DNA of 64,000 nucleotides from Wolfiporia cocos (lineage: Eukaryota > Basidiomycota > Agaricomycetes > Polyporales > Phaeolaceae), in assembly GCA_029448655.1 (NCBI GenBank), contig JACCLO010000004.1:4216001-4280000 (forward strand), given 5' to 3'. A program made the position numbers and the translations under genes. Below, piece after piece: positions 11,721 to 23,700 of the stretch. Positions within the stretch are counted from its first letter, which is position 1. Each line of letters begins with the position of its first letter. The notes below the pieces were generated by a model. That model saw only the letters and a list, made by a program, of their open reading frames with translations, did no database searches and had not been told where the DNA came from.

Positions 11721-12747
11721 TTAGTGCAGTCGCATCTGTTGCGAGCTGTTTGGCGGCATATATGCGCTTCAGTATGAGTGAGTCGTAGAAGAAACACTAC
11801 CTTTTGCCGTTCAAGGTCCTCGTCCATTTGCGCTTTGGCGTTTTGCAAGAGCCGCTGACGAGAATTGTGGCGTTCCGCTGCATGTGCCTCCACTGTGGCA
11901 AGATACGTTGGTGCGATCAGTCGGGCGCTGTGGTACAGAGAATATCACTTACGCATCGCACTGGCATTGTTGATATGGTCTGCCCTGCGGTGGGACAGGT
12001 CCTCGAAGAGCGGGGGGTAAGCGCTCAAGAGGCTGCGCATGCACTCCTACAGTGTGAAGAGTTCAGCACCCATCATGACAGCGCGGGACAACAGAGGAGG
12101 TATACGTCATGATTCTTCCAGAGCATTGAAAGGTCCTTGAGATGTTCTTGATGCGAATTATCCTGTGCGCGCAGTTCGGCGATGCGCGCTTTGAAAGAAT
12201 CGCTAAAGCAGACATAAGAAACCGGTCGTAATCAAAAGATGCTGTGCATACATGTACTCTACCCCGTCGCGCACGACTGTATCAGTGGTCTTGCGAGCCT
12301 CAGTAATAAGGGCGGTCTTTTTGTTCTGGAATGCCGCCAAGCGCGTGGACGTTTTGGTAGCCTTACGCTCTGCATAGACGGCTATTAAACATCATTGAGA
12401 CTGTGAAAAACATAAAGCGTACTTTGAAACTCTTTCAACATGCTGAGCATCTCCAGCATACTACTATGAGAGATGAGACAACTATATGCGCACGGATTCG
12501 GATCATCGGCAAGATATTCACTTATCGTCGCCATCGTGTCCCCCATTCTCCTCATCCTCATCTTGTTCCTCTTCTATTTGTTCATCGTGCGCGTCAATGC
12601 TTTGGAATGTCACCGATGCGCGAGTCGACTGGCGGGGTGCTGGCCTAGGCAACACTGTGGCTGAAGCTGTTAGGCACTTGTGTCGGTATAAGCGGCACTA
12701 GTGAGGGTATCCAGTTGCATCATACTATTAGTTGGATTTTTGGGCAT
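11721..12747 (-). CDS. Coiled-coil protein of unknown function
   Basis: A multi-exon minus-strand gene rebuilt by joining frames across about seven short introns. The start is the ATG at 12747 (MPKNPTNSMMQLD). It is followed by an acidic stretch (QIEEEQDEDEENG) and a long charged, helix-forming region including FQTVYAERKATKTSTRL, ARKTTDTVVRDGVEYIDSF and MLWKNHDECMRSLL, ending near LERQKMRLH. Heptad-like spacing of hydrophobic residues suggests a coiled coil. I do not recognise the family; cytoskeletal or kinetochore-type roles are possible but unsupported. The exact first intron (about 12698-12655) and the last four residues are the least certain parts. Confidence 0.6.
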
Positions 12748-12954
12748 GCTGAGTCGAGAATACGAGAGTGAGGAACGTATTGATGCGAGAGTGTGGGCGA
12801 GTGGCAGACGGAAGAATGTGGCAAAGTGTATAAGCGCCGAACCGTCGCATCAGTGCATCAGCCTCGTCCGATCATCAATCTAATCTCAACATTATGCAAG
12901 GATTTTGACACCTACGTATACGCTCATCATTGACTTGCAAACCGGAGGACAATA

Positions 12955-13635
12955 CAGTCTACTACCACTCCTTTACCCACCACTTTGAACTCGGTTTTTC
13001 GTCGATTGGCCAACGCACTTTCCTCCAAAGTAATGAGTGGGATATATCAACAAACGTATGAAGTATACATATTAAAATTATCTGAGGCATTGCTGGTGAA
13101 CGTGTGGAGTATCGAGTAAAACATGCCAAAGTAACAGAATGTCACGAAAACCACTCCTTTACCCAGCGTGACTACACCTCAATTTGGAAACTCCGAGTTT
13201 CAACCGCGTGCGCTTCAGCGCTCATTCATCGCCGCGTCGCGCAAGCTCTCATTCCATACACGTCACTCATTTGTCACGCCTACTTTCCATCATTTTTGGT
13301 GGCCTCAATCTCATTCAGATCCTCTACATCCTAAAGGGAAATGTACTCAGAAATGGATCCAGTAAATCTGGAAGCTATTAGATTCATGATCTATTTCAAC
13401 TGTAGACTACAGCTGTTCGAAACATAGTGCATCTCATCTAAATTAGGCAACCACAGATATATGTGTGTTCACTGGCAACGAACCGTTTGTCAGAACTTGA
13501 CGAAAGAATTTGAGCATAAGCATAAAGCATATACAAAGGTGCAGTTAAAAAACGGGAGTATAATACAAAGCGGGGGAGGAGTTAGAGCCGAGTGGGTAAA
13601 GGAGTGGTCGTGGGTAAAGGAATGGTAATACACTG
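12955..13635. mobile_element. MITE, Tc1/mariner- or pogo/Fot1-like, 681 bp, TA target duplication
   Basis: The element begins CAGTCTACTACCACTCC at 12955 and ends with the reverse complement of CAGTGTATTACCATTCC at 13635. The 26-bp terminal inverted repeats match at 23 positions, and TA flanks both ends (12953-12954, 13636-13637). A subterminal motif CCACTCCTTTACCCA recurs at about 13151 and, inverted, near 13595 just inside the right end. The inside is A+T-rich with no transposase frame, so it is non-autonomous. CAGT ends with TA duplication fit the Tc1/mariner superfamily; the closer family is not determined. Confidence 0.8.
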
Positions 13636-13804
13636 TAATGTTGCAATAATGAAGGGGTGACATCGGTCGATATCTCACGCCATGGAGTCATGGACGGTCG
13701 CTTTCGCACATACCGCCACTTCTAGTCGAGAATTCGTCAATTCACAACGCACATCATACATATTGTTGTACAAGCTTCACGTGCATATGCAGAAGAGTCA
13801 TGAG

Positions 13805-14363
13805 TTACGATCCAAGTAGAGCAGCTATCCGAGTGTCGAAGCCTTCGCTTTGAATGGGCATCTCAGGAATGTGGAATGGGTTCTTCATGACAGTGTCCGC
13901 ATAGGCCTCATATACCTTCTGCAGCACAGAATCTGCTGTCGGCTCCACAAGCGATGTAATTAGCACAAATTTCGTTCCTGAACGAAATCAGAAACTGTTC
14001 GCGAACAAGCCATAAGGCCGCCACGTACCCGTCGCGGTCAACAGAATCGTCAGCTTGAACGTCTCACCCGATATCACTTGAGCTCCGGAGCTGGGTCCCG
14101 TTGGCGAGAGTCGGCTGGTGATAGCATGTATACCATGCAGCGTTCCAGCGAGTGTAAGGTACTCGTTCGCGGTCAGACGTGGAAGGCCATCTATGTCGGC
14201 CGTTAGATTCGCTAATGCACGAGTAATTCACGGCCGAGAACCTCCACCGAAGTTTCGCTGGTAGACAAGACCGCCAGCTTTGTTGATTACCTAGTCGAGA
14301 GCTATCAGCACAGTGTATGAAGCGGGTCAAGAAGAGACGCACCCAGAGACCCCAGATGGCCAT
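13805..14363 (-). CDS. TRS23: TRAPP complex subunit TRS23 (TRAPPC4)
   Basis: Core subunit of the TRAPP tethering complexes that activate Ypt1/Rab1 in ER-to-Golgi traffic. Exons 14363-14343, 14290-14242, 14211-14029, 13977-13805 give 141 residues. Seen in order: MAIWGLW, VINKAGGLVYQRNF (longin-like beta strands), TANEYLTLAGTLHGIHAITS, SPTGPSSGAQVI, GTKFVLITSLVEP and MKNPFHIPEMPIQSEGFD. These match the family along its length. The second intron is only 30 nt (or 36 nt with the upstream donor), which is unusually short. The gene is divergent from HOP1, with 126 bp between starts. Confidence 0.93.
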
Positions 14364-14489
14364 GACTGACGAGCATGTGCGCTCGACGCGTCGAGACGCG
14401 TCGCGAGTTTAATCTCCGCTTGATCGAGCGCGTCTTGGCTTCGTGCCACAATCCAGTCTCTTCCTCACTTGTACAATACGAATCGCATC

Positions 14490-17400
14490 ATGCAGGCACA
14501 AACCGCTAAGACAGACCAGAATCAAGTACCAAGGGCTTTTCACTGCCTTGTCCCGCTGCTCATTGCTGGTTGCAGGCTCTCGTGACGTCCCAGCAGAGCC
14601 TGCAGTCCATCCAGACGCTGCTTAGAGCCGGCCTCGGCTGTATAACCTATCTTCGGTATTTCAATGTGCATATATTAGCTGCGAGTGCCTAATTACTCAA
14701 CGCCCACCGCAGGAACCTACTTCCCTCGGATAACTTCTCGGAAAGTCTGTGTAGTCGCATGAAAGACACATTGGGTCGCGCCCACTGACGCCGCCACCCG
14801 CCATAGGTTATCTCACATCTTCGAGCGAAGGGACACTCTCAGCTCATTCATCACACTCTGGCGGATCGTTTACCTCCGATACATTCAAACGCAATGTGAG
14901 CGGCTTCAAGATCATGACTGTGACCCGAGGCTTCACCGAAGAAGCGGATAAGTTACTCGACTACCTGGTGAGCTGGTGACTGCTTCAACCGTAACTGAGA
15001 TATTAAATTTGCGTATCTGATGTCAAGGAGCATGGTGTATTTGACGCCGTGGAAAAGCAATACCTTCGTAGTTGTATTTTCGCTATTTATCTGGTGGGTG
15101 TATGCTATACATGTGCTATCATCCGCTGAACGTAAGCACCGACAACATTTGCTTCATAGGATAACCAAGATCCGAACAAGTACGGACGCATATATACTAC
15201 TTTCACTCATGCTTACTCTGAGAACATAGCATTGTAGAGGCGTATACGTTTAACTTCAGCGTGAGTGATCCTATATCTGCTATATGCGTACGCTTTATGA
15301 TTTTGCGCAGTACCACAATGTACCTGGGACAGATGTTACGATACCTATTATGTCGCTGGACGCAGACTTGGAGAAGATGTCTATTTCCGGCTCGTCCCGT
15401 CAAACATTCGACCCGGTTGCAGACGCGACGAGGAAGGGCCGGGTGCCGACACTCGGTGAAGTTAAGAGGTCCCTAAAGGCATGTCATGTCTACAGGCGCT
15501 TGCTAGCAATCCCAAATTAACACAACTTATGAAGGCTTTAGTGAAAAATCTCATACAGGCGACAACACAGATGGATGCACTGCCTAGTACGCTATATCTC
15601 GCTAATAGAGTGGTGACTATTGACATTGTCTTGGCAAGGGCGCCGTTTTGCGACATTCAAGCTTTTCTACTACGAGCATACTCCAGATGACTATGAGCCT
15701 ATGCATTTCCACCCGGGTGATGCTAAGAAGGATAGATGGGTGTTCACGACTCATGCCAAGGGCGAGGTACCTGAGAGATGTAGTGTTGGCTCGATACAGA
15801 CCGGATATCATGGCGTCGACGTCAAGGTGACTTCCGTATCTGGGTATTTGCCCTCCACCGAGGACAACAATGCACCATTTATGGGCACGACTCATAGCTC
15901 CACGCTCACGGCGCCTACACTAACGCCCATGGAGGAAGCAGCCATCAGATTGCAGCAGACGGAGGCTCAGCGTAAAGATGCTATGGTGCGATGCGTTGCT
16001 TGGGATGCAGATGACGGCATGTGTGATCCGGACGCCGACAGCGAGGTCGATCCAGAGTATGGAGGTGTGTCATCGCATGGCGTCGGATCTGGTGGTGAGC
16101 ACGCTAATACGCTCGCTCCACAGGCTCTGATGACCACAACAAAGGCATCTCCTGTGCAGTAAATGACTCCGGCGTAGAGTTCATCGAGCCTATGGGTATT
16201 CGAGACGAGGAAGGCCAAATCAGACCCTTCTCTCAGATGGACAAGCAGCAGAGGAATATATGCTGCGCGCATGGAGAAGCGCAGTATGCTGGACAGCAGG
16301 ATAATGTGCCTGATCGTATTGCTCAACTGGTATATCTAACCATTTACGTGATCGCATGTCATTTACGCATTCACAGGCCCATAACAAGCGGCATATCTCA
16401 GATGAGATCGGACGAACACAGCAGCTAGCGCATACTCAGATCGTAGTATCTCCCGTACCTCCTGCTTCTCCTCTTTCGTCGATTTCTCGAACTCCATCTC
16501 CGACTCCCCAGCTCAGGCACCGAAATCTGAGAACGAAACAGATTCGCTCTCCCGAGTTCTCACTTCCTCCTTCAGATGTCACCCCACCTTCGCTGCCCAC
16601 TGCATCAAGCCTGAATATGGAGCACAGCAACGGGGCTATTGACACACAGCGAGTGCAAGATCTCATTGTCAATGCTTGCATGAATGCGGAGGACAGCGAA
16701 ATGCTCGGTCAGCGTTTTGATCTCGTTACACGGTGTGCGTAATGTTGACAATCTCGATAGATATGAACACGCAGGTCATCCCTTCAATGAACGATTCGAT
16801 CACATCATTTACCGATGGTGACGATTTGACTTGAGGTTGAAGTAAATTGCTGACGACTGTGAGTAGAGCGCAACGCAACAGAGGAGGGAACATTGGAATG
16901 TGAATGTGGTGTAGTTGTTAGTATCTCCTACTTTTTGGCGCAACGGTTCTGAAACACATGGACCAGGCGCAAGATTGCGATTGCCTCATGTGCGACGGTG
17001 GCTGTAACCGTTGGTTCCACTCCTGGTAAGTTCACAGAAGCCGCTAATTATATGTGGCTTCATGACATTACGATGCCAGGTGTATGGGTTTCCATTCAGC
17101 AAAAGACGAGCGGATTCCTGCGACGTTCATCTGCTTTGACTGTCGTGTAAAGGCCGACCAGAATTGGGATCTCATAGTGGTTCACGACTTATACCCAAGG
17201 ATGATTGCCAGATTCAGAGATCTAGCCATATTCAGGTTAAAACGAAGCTCTATCATACCTCGACACGATTACTCACGGCTAAAGCATGGCTCCACAGGAG
17301 GGCTATTAAAGTCTTTGAGACGTCCTCGCCAGATGGGCTTGCTCCTTTCACGAAGAAGATGGGTATGTGTGTGAGCGTCCACATGATTCCAATCACGAAC

Positions 17401-18185
17401 ATTCGCTGCAGGTTGCGACTCGACTGTTGCTGGTCAGCTTTTCAAGAGGCTTGAAGCCGAAGGCAAGTGGGGTTTCCCGTGAGCGCTACGTACCAGCATT
17501 AATATCCCAACTCAGGCTTCATCGCTACCGAGACGAAGGAAGTGGATGCTCTTGGTCTGATGGAAATCACCACGCGCGATACCAGAAGCAAGTCCAAAGG
17601 CAAGAATGCCAAGACAAAGCAACCGCGTAGGAAGATACTGCAGAAGCCCAAATATGTCTTCGTGAAGGCAGCTAAGACCACGCAAGCGTACGAAGACTAC
17701 TTCAACCCGGATCCTGAAGTCGAGAAGAGGGTGTTGAGATTGTCCGAGCTGGTTGGTTTGCGATGCGCTTCTAGGTTCATCCACTCTTGACGGACCCATG
17801 CCAGAAACCACGCCGCAAAACCCATAAGAAGAAAATCGTGGTAGACACGGACGTGGAAATGTACACGGTCATCGCATCAGTGATTTCGTGCTAAATCCAA
17901 GTGCCCTACTACAGGAACATGCCCGCTGACTTAGCTCACGAACCAACGCACGAACCGGAAGATCTAACCATGGATGAAGCTATAGCGGTCGAAGTGCCCA
18001 TTCTGCCGGTGGAATCTCAGACGCAAGAAGAATCTCAACTTTTGCCGATCCCAGGATCTGAAGTCTCCGAGCACGCCGTAGGGACACTGAAACGCAAGTC
18101 GACTAAGGCATCAAGCCAGCTAATTACGAGGGCAAGTAAGAAGATCAAGATTTCTCTTGGACCGGCCGTGGACCTCGGAGACTGA
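14490..18185 (+). CDS. HOP1: Meiotic chromosome-axis protein HOP1 (HORMA-PHD)
   Basis: HORMA-domain protein of the meiotic axis that promotes double-strand-break formation and homologue bias. First exons: 14490-14525, 14576-14655, 14713-14750, 14807-14967, 15028-15093, 15160-15179 (20 nt), 15230-15260, then more to 18185. The N-terminus (MQAQTAKTDQNQ, SQQSLQSIQTLLRAGLGC, LLPSDNFSES, FKIMTVTRGFT, DPNNIVEAYTFNFS) is typical HORMA. A PHD finger follows near 16970-17160 (CDCLMCDGGCNRWFHSWC ... FICFDC), then a winged-helix-like stretch (GQLFKRLEAEGFIATETK). The tail is basic (LKRKSTKASSQLITRASKK) and may hold the closure motif. HORMA-PHD-winged helix is the known Hop1 layout. Middle exon borders (16.2-17 kb) are not all resolved. 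Confidence 0.92.
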
Positions 18186-20746
18186 ACTCTAGCATGGAGA
18201 GCTGGCATTTGCTTTTCGGTCTGACTCTTCTATTCTGCTCCTGCTGCTTCTTGTCCTGCTTACTGTGCTGCCGTGGACCTTGACCCGTGCTTTTGTCATG
18301 ATGCCGCGTTCATTTTGTGACTGTGGTCTGCCTGTATTGGACGCTGTGTAACTTTTGGTGATGCAATTTGATGGCTTATCTGCGCGGCGGCCCGCTCGCT
18401 ATTCGCTATGGAATATCTTGTGGGATAAAATCCAGGTCTGGGCGCCCGAATGTCACGTACTCTGGTATAGTGTCCAGACCTCGCTGGAATTCCAATTGGA
18501 CTCAATTATCGCGTGGGATAGGGCCCCAAGCGCAATATATGACAAACGATGAAAACCACCACATCGCAGACAGCAATTCATCATATTACTGAGGCGCCAG
18601 CGGCTATGGGGCCGTCTTGGCTTGCAGTTATATTCAATACGAGCAGATATGTGTATCCGATTTACACTGACGCAGAAATGAGCTATACTCGCGTAGGCAG
18701 TGACATCCGCACGTTCTCCAGGCGCCTCCGGTTGGCTGCGCTGCCGCCAATTGCCAGCAAGCGTACGAGAAGACTATCAGCACAATAGTCAGCGCAAGTA
18801 TTGCGCTTCTGACTCACCAACATCGCGCACACGAGACCGCACTGCGGACACGCTGCGTCCGTGCTGCGTAATAATCGACAGTCTCACCAGGAAAGGTTTC
18901 CGTATCGCCGCTTCTTTCGCCCCTGACTGAGCTGCACTAATACGGTGTCGTGACTGATTTCCATGTTCCGCGTATGTACAGGCTCCTTTATCGATCGGCG
19001 CTCAGCGCTCGGCCGAGAATGTCAGTAGGCGATAGGCTGCCATGATCACACGCACTACGTTGCGAATGCGCCGGCGCTTTTATGCACATCGTCGAGTCGC
19101 CTATGGCGTTCAGATCTGCGTGATGGTAGCCACAAATCGTCCCCCCGGTCGAGGGGGTCCGGCGATACAGCTCAGGTGACATCGCGGCTCAAGACATCGA
19201 AGCCAGAAGGAGGGGATTCCGCTTCACACCTGTTGCGATGGTCCTTATATGAAGCGACGGGGGACATGTCGATATGGATCCTAAAACAAGTATTGGGCTA
19301 ACTGACACATGGGCAGACGCATGGCCTCTCCTTTCCGCAATCACTATTACCCGAGCAGTTTCTGATATATGCTAACATCTTGCGGGGTTGAACGTGTTAG
19401 TTGAATGCGACCATGCCTTGTGCCTTGATGCCGAGTACCCCAAGGTCCTAGCGGTATCCGGACTGTCAGGTAACCTGACACACCGCAGACTGATGGGCCT
19501 TGGATTACAGCAACAAATTTAGGCCACAATGTGGCGTTGCACGCAGGCTCGTCTTGAAGGATATAGATACCGCGTCCCCGTCCAGGCATCTCATGCATAT
19601 GTATGACTAGTTGGCCGCGGCAGAACAGAGTTTTTTTCCGCAAGGTTGTGGGGCTCGCCATCGGTCGTAACTGATGGAGCGGTTTTTATTTGGGGCTCTT
19701 AGCGAAGTGGAGCAGACGATCGACTCAGAGTCTCCGGTGGTTAGGCTATTGCGAAAACTGTCTAATAACCCTGTCGCAGAACAGAGCCGAGGGATACACC
19801 GCAATTCTCGATATCAATGCGCTGGGGCATCTGGAGTAGGTTAGGAGGTTCGCACATCGCGGTGCTTGTTCCGACGCTTTCCGTTGCTGCGCATGCGGAA
19901 GATCTCTACCCTGAATTGCTCAATCAGCTATGACTCCACATAAATTATGTTATGTGACGACTCGCGTCGAATTCGTGAAGTTGTGAGCCTATATATGCAG
20001 ACAATAGATCGGCGAACAGATCTTCCGTGGGGCGACCTGCCCTGAATGGAATGGGATTAAAAGGGTCCTGGGAGAGCAGTCTTGCTCTCATCCCCTCGTG
20101 ATTTTGCAACTCGTCGTCTTCGGACCCACGGACGATGAACTCGGTTGCGAGGACCTCGCAGGAGATCAAGTAGGGTGCACGGCATAACTAGCACCTCCGT
20201 ATCTCCCTGGGTCTGCTGCACAGGCTTGGGGCTCGTTAGAGTGGTGTACATATTCTTCATTCCACGATCATGATCACAGGCCTGGTCTGGAGTCCAGACG
20301 TAGACCTGGCACGGCTTCGGTGTCCCACGCATCGCATGGCTAGTCAGCTTAGTAGAGATCATATCGTTACCAATACAGCGGCGATTGCTTGTTGATGCCA
20401 TTAACGTGAGCGGGCCGAGGCCAACACCAACATCGCGGTCGCGGTGTAGACGAGAACAGTCGGTGTTGAGACTTGTGCAGGATCAGAAAGCGGATAACAA
20501 GGAAATTGGAGAGCCACGATAGGACTAGCATGATGGAAGTGGAGGAAGTATATGTACGTGTGCAGCGTGCTTGATGAGACCAATTCGGTCGTCGGAAGTT
20601 CCAGGTGTGGCTATAGTGAGTCGCTGCCTTCCAAATATCACCTTACAGCAAAGATCCATTGCGCGGCCCCTTCGGTTCCATTTCTCTCCAACCGACACTC
20701 GCGAGTGTCCTCACGCCCCGCTATCTCTGTTTTGTGCTACCCGCCG
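18186..20746. other. 2.5-kb region without a resolvable gene
   Basis: Only scattered short frames occur. The most protein-like are on the minus strand near 19945-20401: one frame ends TQGDTEVLVMPCT and another continues ISCEVLATEFIVRGSEDDE, ending GSQLHEFDAS. They overlap in different frames at about 20160-20190 with no intron-sized gap. This could be a decayed gene with a frameshift, an unannotated gene with unusual splicing, or chance. The rest (18.2-19.9 kb) shows nothing recognisable. Confidence 0.3.
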
Positions 20747-23700
20747 ATGCCTTACAGGTTGTCTGCGACACTGCCAGGCCACTCCTCCGACGTACGTACG
20801 CGTCGCGCGCAGCGCCATCGCTTGCTAACCGCTCACAGGTGCGGGCAGTGGCTTCGCCTACCAACGACCTCGTACTCTCTGCTTCGCGGGACATGACCGC
20901 GATCGTATGGTCTAAAGCCACAGAGGGCTCAGCTTTCGTCCAGTCTGCTGTACTTCGCGCAGGCTCGCGATACATCAACGCAGTGACGTACCTTCATCCC
21001 TCGCCAGATGCTCCTGCAGGTGAGCAGTGACTAAGCCATCGCCCATCAGGACGCGAGGGATTCATTGCGAATTGTGGGAGCTATGTAGGATACGCGGTGA
21101 CTGGCGGCCAAGATACGGTCATCAATGTTTTCTCGCTCGCGAACGTCACAGGCGAGCCGAACTTCTCCCTGATCGGCCACACAGAGAACGTCTGTGCCTT
21201 GGACAGCGCACCCGACGGGACGATCATCTCGGGATCTTGGGATCGGTAGGTTCATCTTGCAATGGAGCATAAGCGTTCTTGAACTCAGCGCGTCCTAGTA
21301 CCGCGAAAGTTTGGAAGGACTTCCAGCTTCTCTATGATCTCAAGGGCCACCAGCAGTCTGTATGGGCCGTGCTGGCTATCGACGGTCGGCAATTCCTCAC
21401 TGGTGCGTCTTGCGGTAGAGGGACGAGTGTCGCTCCGAGTTCTGAGCATATTCCGGTGTGAAGGGTCCGCTGACAATACTATCAAGTTGTGGAACCAGCA
21501 TAAGAATGTTCGAACGTATCCAGGACATACACAGGCTGTCCGCGGGCTTGCGTTAATTACCGATATCGGCTTCGCATCGTGTTCCAATGACGGGTGAGTG
21601 GTGCAGCTCGTGCGTTTGGGTAAATCAGAGGTGACCCTGCGTGCTAGGGAAATCCGCATCTGGACCATGGAGGGCGACGTTGTCTACACGCTTTCAGGGC
21701 ACACATCGTTTGTCTATAGTCTCTCCGTTCTGCCAAACGGCGACATTGTCTCTGGTGGCGAGGACCGCACAGTTCGCATCTGGAATGGTAGGCGCCTCGA
21801 TGACATGGTCTCGTCCAATGCTGAGTTACACCATCCAGATGGTGAGTGTGCACAAACCATCGTCCACCCGGCCATCTCTGTTTGGTCGGTCTCGACGATG
21901 CCCAACGGCGACATTGTGACTGGTTGCAGCGACGGCGTTGTACGCGTCTTCAGTGCAGACGAGTCCCGCTATCTGCCCGCGGAAATGCTTCAAGCGTACG
22001 AGGCGCAGGTCGCAAACCAGGCGTTGCCCGCGCAGCAGGTCGGCGATGTCAAGAAGTCGGACTTGCCAGGCCCTGAGGCGCTCTCACAACCAGGTACGTT
22101 ATCGGGCGTTCCAAACTCAACATATTGATTTTACACGCGTGCGCATAGGATCCAAGTCCGGCGAGGTGAAGATGATCAGGGTTGGTGAGAGTGTAGAAGC
22201 ACACCAAGTGCGCGATTATCGTGCTTTTGCCATCAAAATTGGTGTTCTGAAGCGCATATACACAGTGGGACAGCGCGTCCTTCAGCTGGCAGAAGATTGG
22301 CGATGTTGTGGATGCTGTAGGCTCGGGCCGCAAGCAACTCTACGAAGGCAAAGAATATGATTATGTCTTTGACGTCGATGTGCAGGAGGGCGCACCACCT
22401 CTAAAATTGCCCTACAATGCCAATGGTAGGATGGCCCTTCAACGAGCCCTCTCTAACATTGGCTGACCATGATCCCAGAAAACCCCTACTCCGCCGCGCA
22501 ACGATTCCTCCAGAACCACGACCTACCATTGACCTACCTCGACGAGGTCGCAAAGTTCATCGAGAAAAACACAGGCGGAGTCAACCTTGCTACCGGCGGC
22601 AACCAGTTCGCTGATCCATTCACCGGTATACGCCTATCACTCCCGTATCGTCTGATCTGCTGATCATATCGGATCGTAGGCGCCTCCAGATACCAGCCCC
22701 AGCAGAGCGCATCCTCAGCGGCCGCCACGGAATACATGGACCCTTTCACTGGTAATATCTCTTCTATCAGTGCGCTGAGACAGTGCTTATTGGTCGAACA
22801 GGCGCCTCCAGATACCGCTCTACTCCAAGCTCCCCTCCGCCGACAACACATTCGGTATCTTCTGGCCCGGACCCTTGGACAGGAGCGTCGCGGTACTCTG
22901 GCGCAGCTCATTCGGCATCCGCGCCTGCTTCTCAGCCTGCGCCTGCCGCACGTGCTAAGATAGTCCCTGTAGTAAGTCTCGTCATGCTCCCGTAGAGTTG
23001 TTTGACTGGGAACTCTGTTGCAGAGAGCAAGTCTCTCCTTCCGTCAAGCGAACGTGTCTGCGATGCAGAGCAAATTGCATCAACTCGACCAGGCGCTCAG
23101 GAGCGAGATCGTACGTCGCTTGTAAACTTCAATCTGTTCTGGTCGGATTCTGATCGATCTTTGGACGTAGTCGACTTCTTCTCTTTCCATGTATCCACAA
23201 GAACTGAGCCTGATAGATGAATCGTTCGAGTATCTGGCTCAACTAATCTCGCATCTTGCACACTGGAAAAACCCGCCGGTGACCCTCAATCCACCAGACG
23301 CGAAGCATCTCGATGCCCTCATCGCACTGCTCGAGCGATGGCCCCTTGAGGCTCTTTTCCCAGGTCAGCAAGCATCTTAATGTCTCCGGGGTTGTAAACT
23401 CACACAACTTTTGCAGTGATGGACCTCGGTCGTTTGCTCATGGCGTTCTGCCCCGGCTACTCACAGGACGTCGCGCTGAAGCAACGATTCTACGTCGCGA
23501 TGTTCAACGTATCGACATGGCGGGATCCATGGGAAACTCCCTTGCCCAGGGCAAGAGACACCAACATGCTCTTCTTGCTGCGCGCACTCGCGAACACCTT
23601 GCAAGATTCGGTTGCAAACGATGTCGAGTGGACTAAGAAGGTTTGCCAGTCTGCGTGCGGTGTGGCGTCGCAGAACTGAAGGGGCTTTCTATAGGTGCTG

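Noticed and set aside
14420..14830. Apparent small minus-strand membrane protein (SPWYLILVCLSGLCLHDAI)
   Set aside because: The same DNA on the plus strand gives the first HOP1 exons (MQAQTAKTDQNQ, SQQSLQSIQTLLRAGLGC) with clean splice sites.
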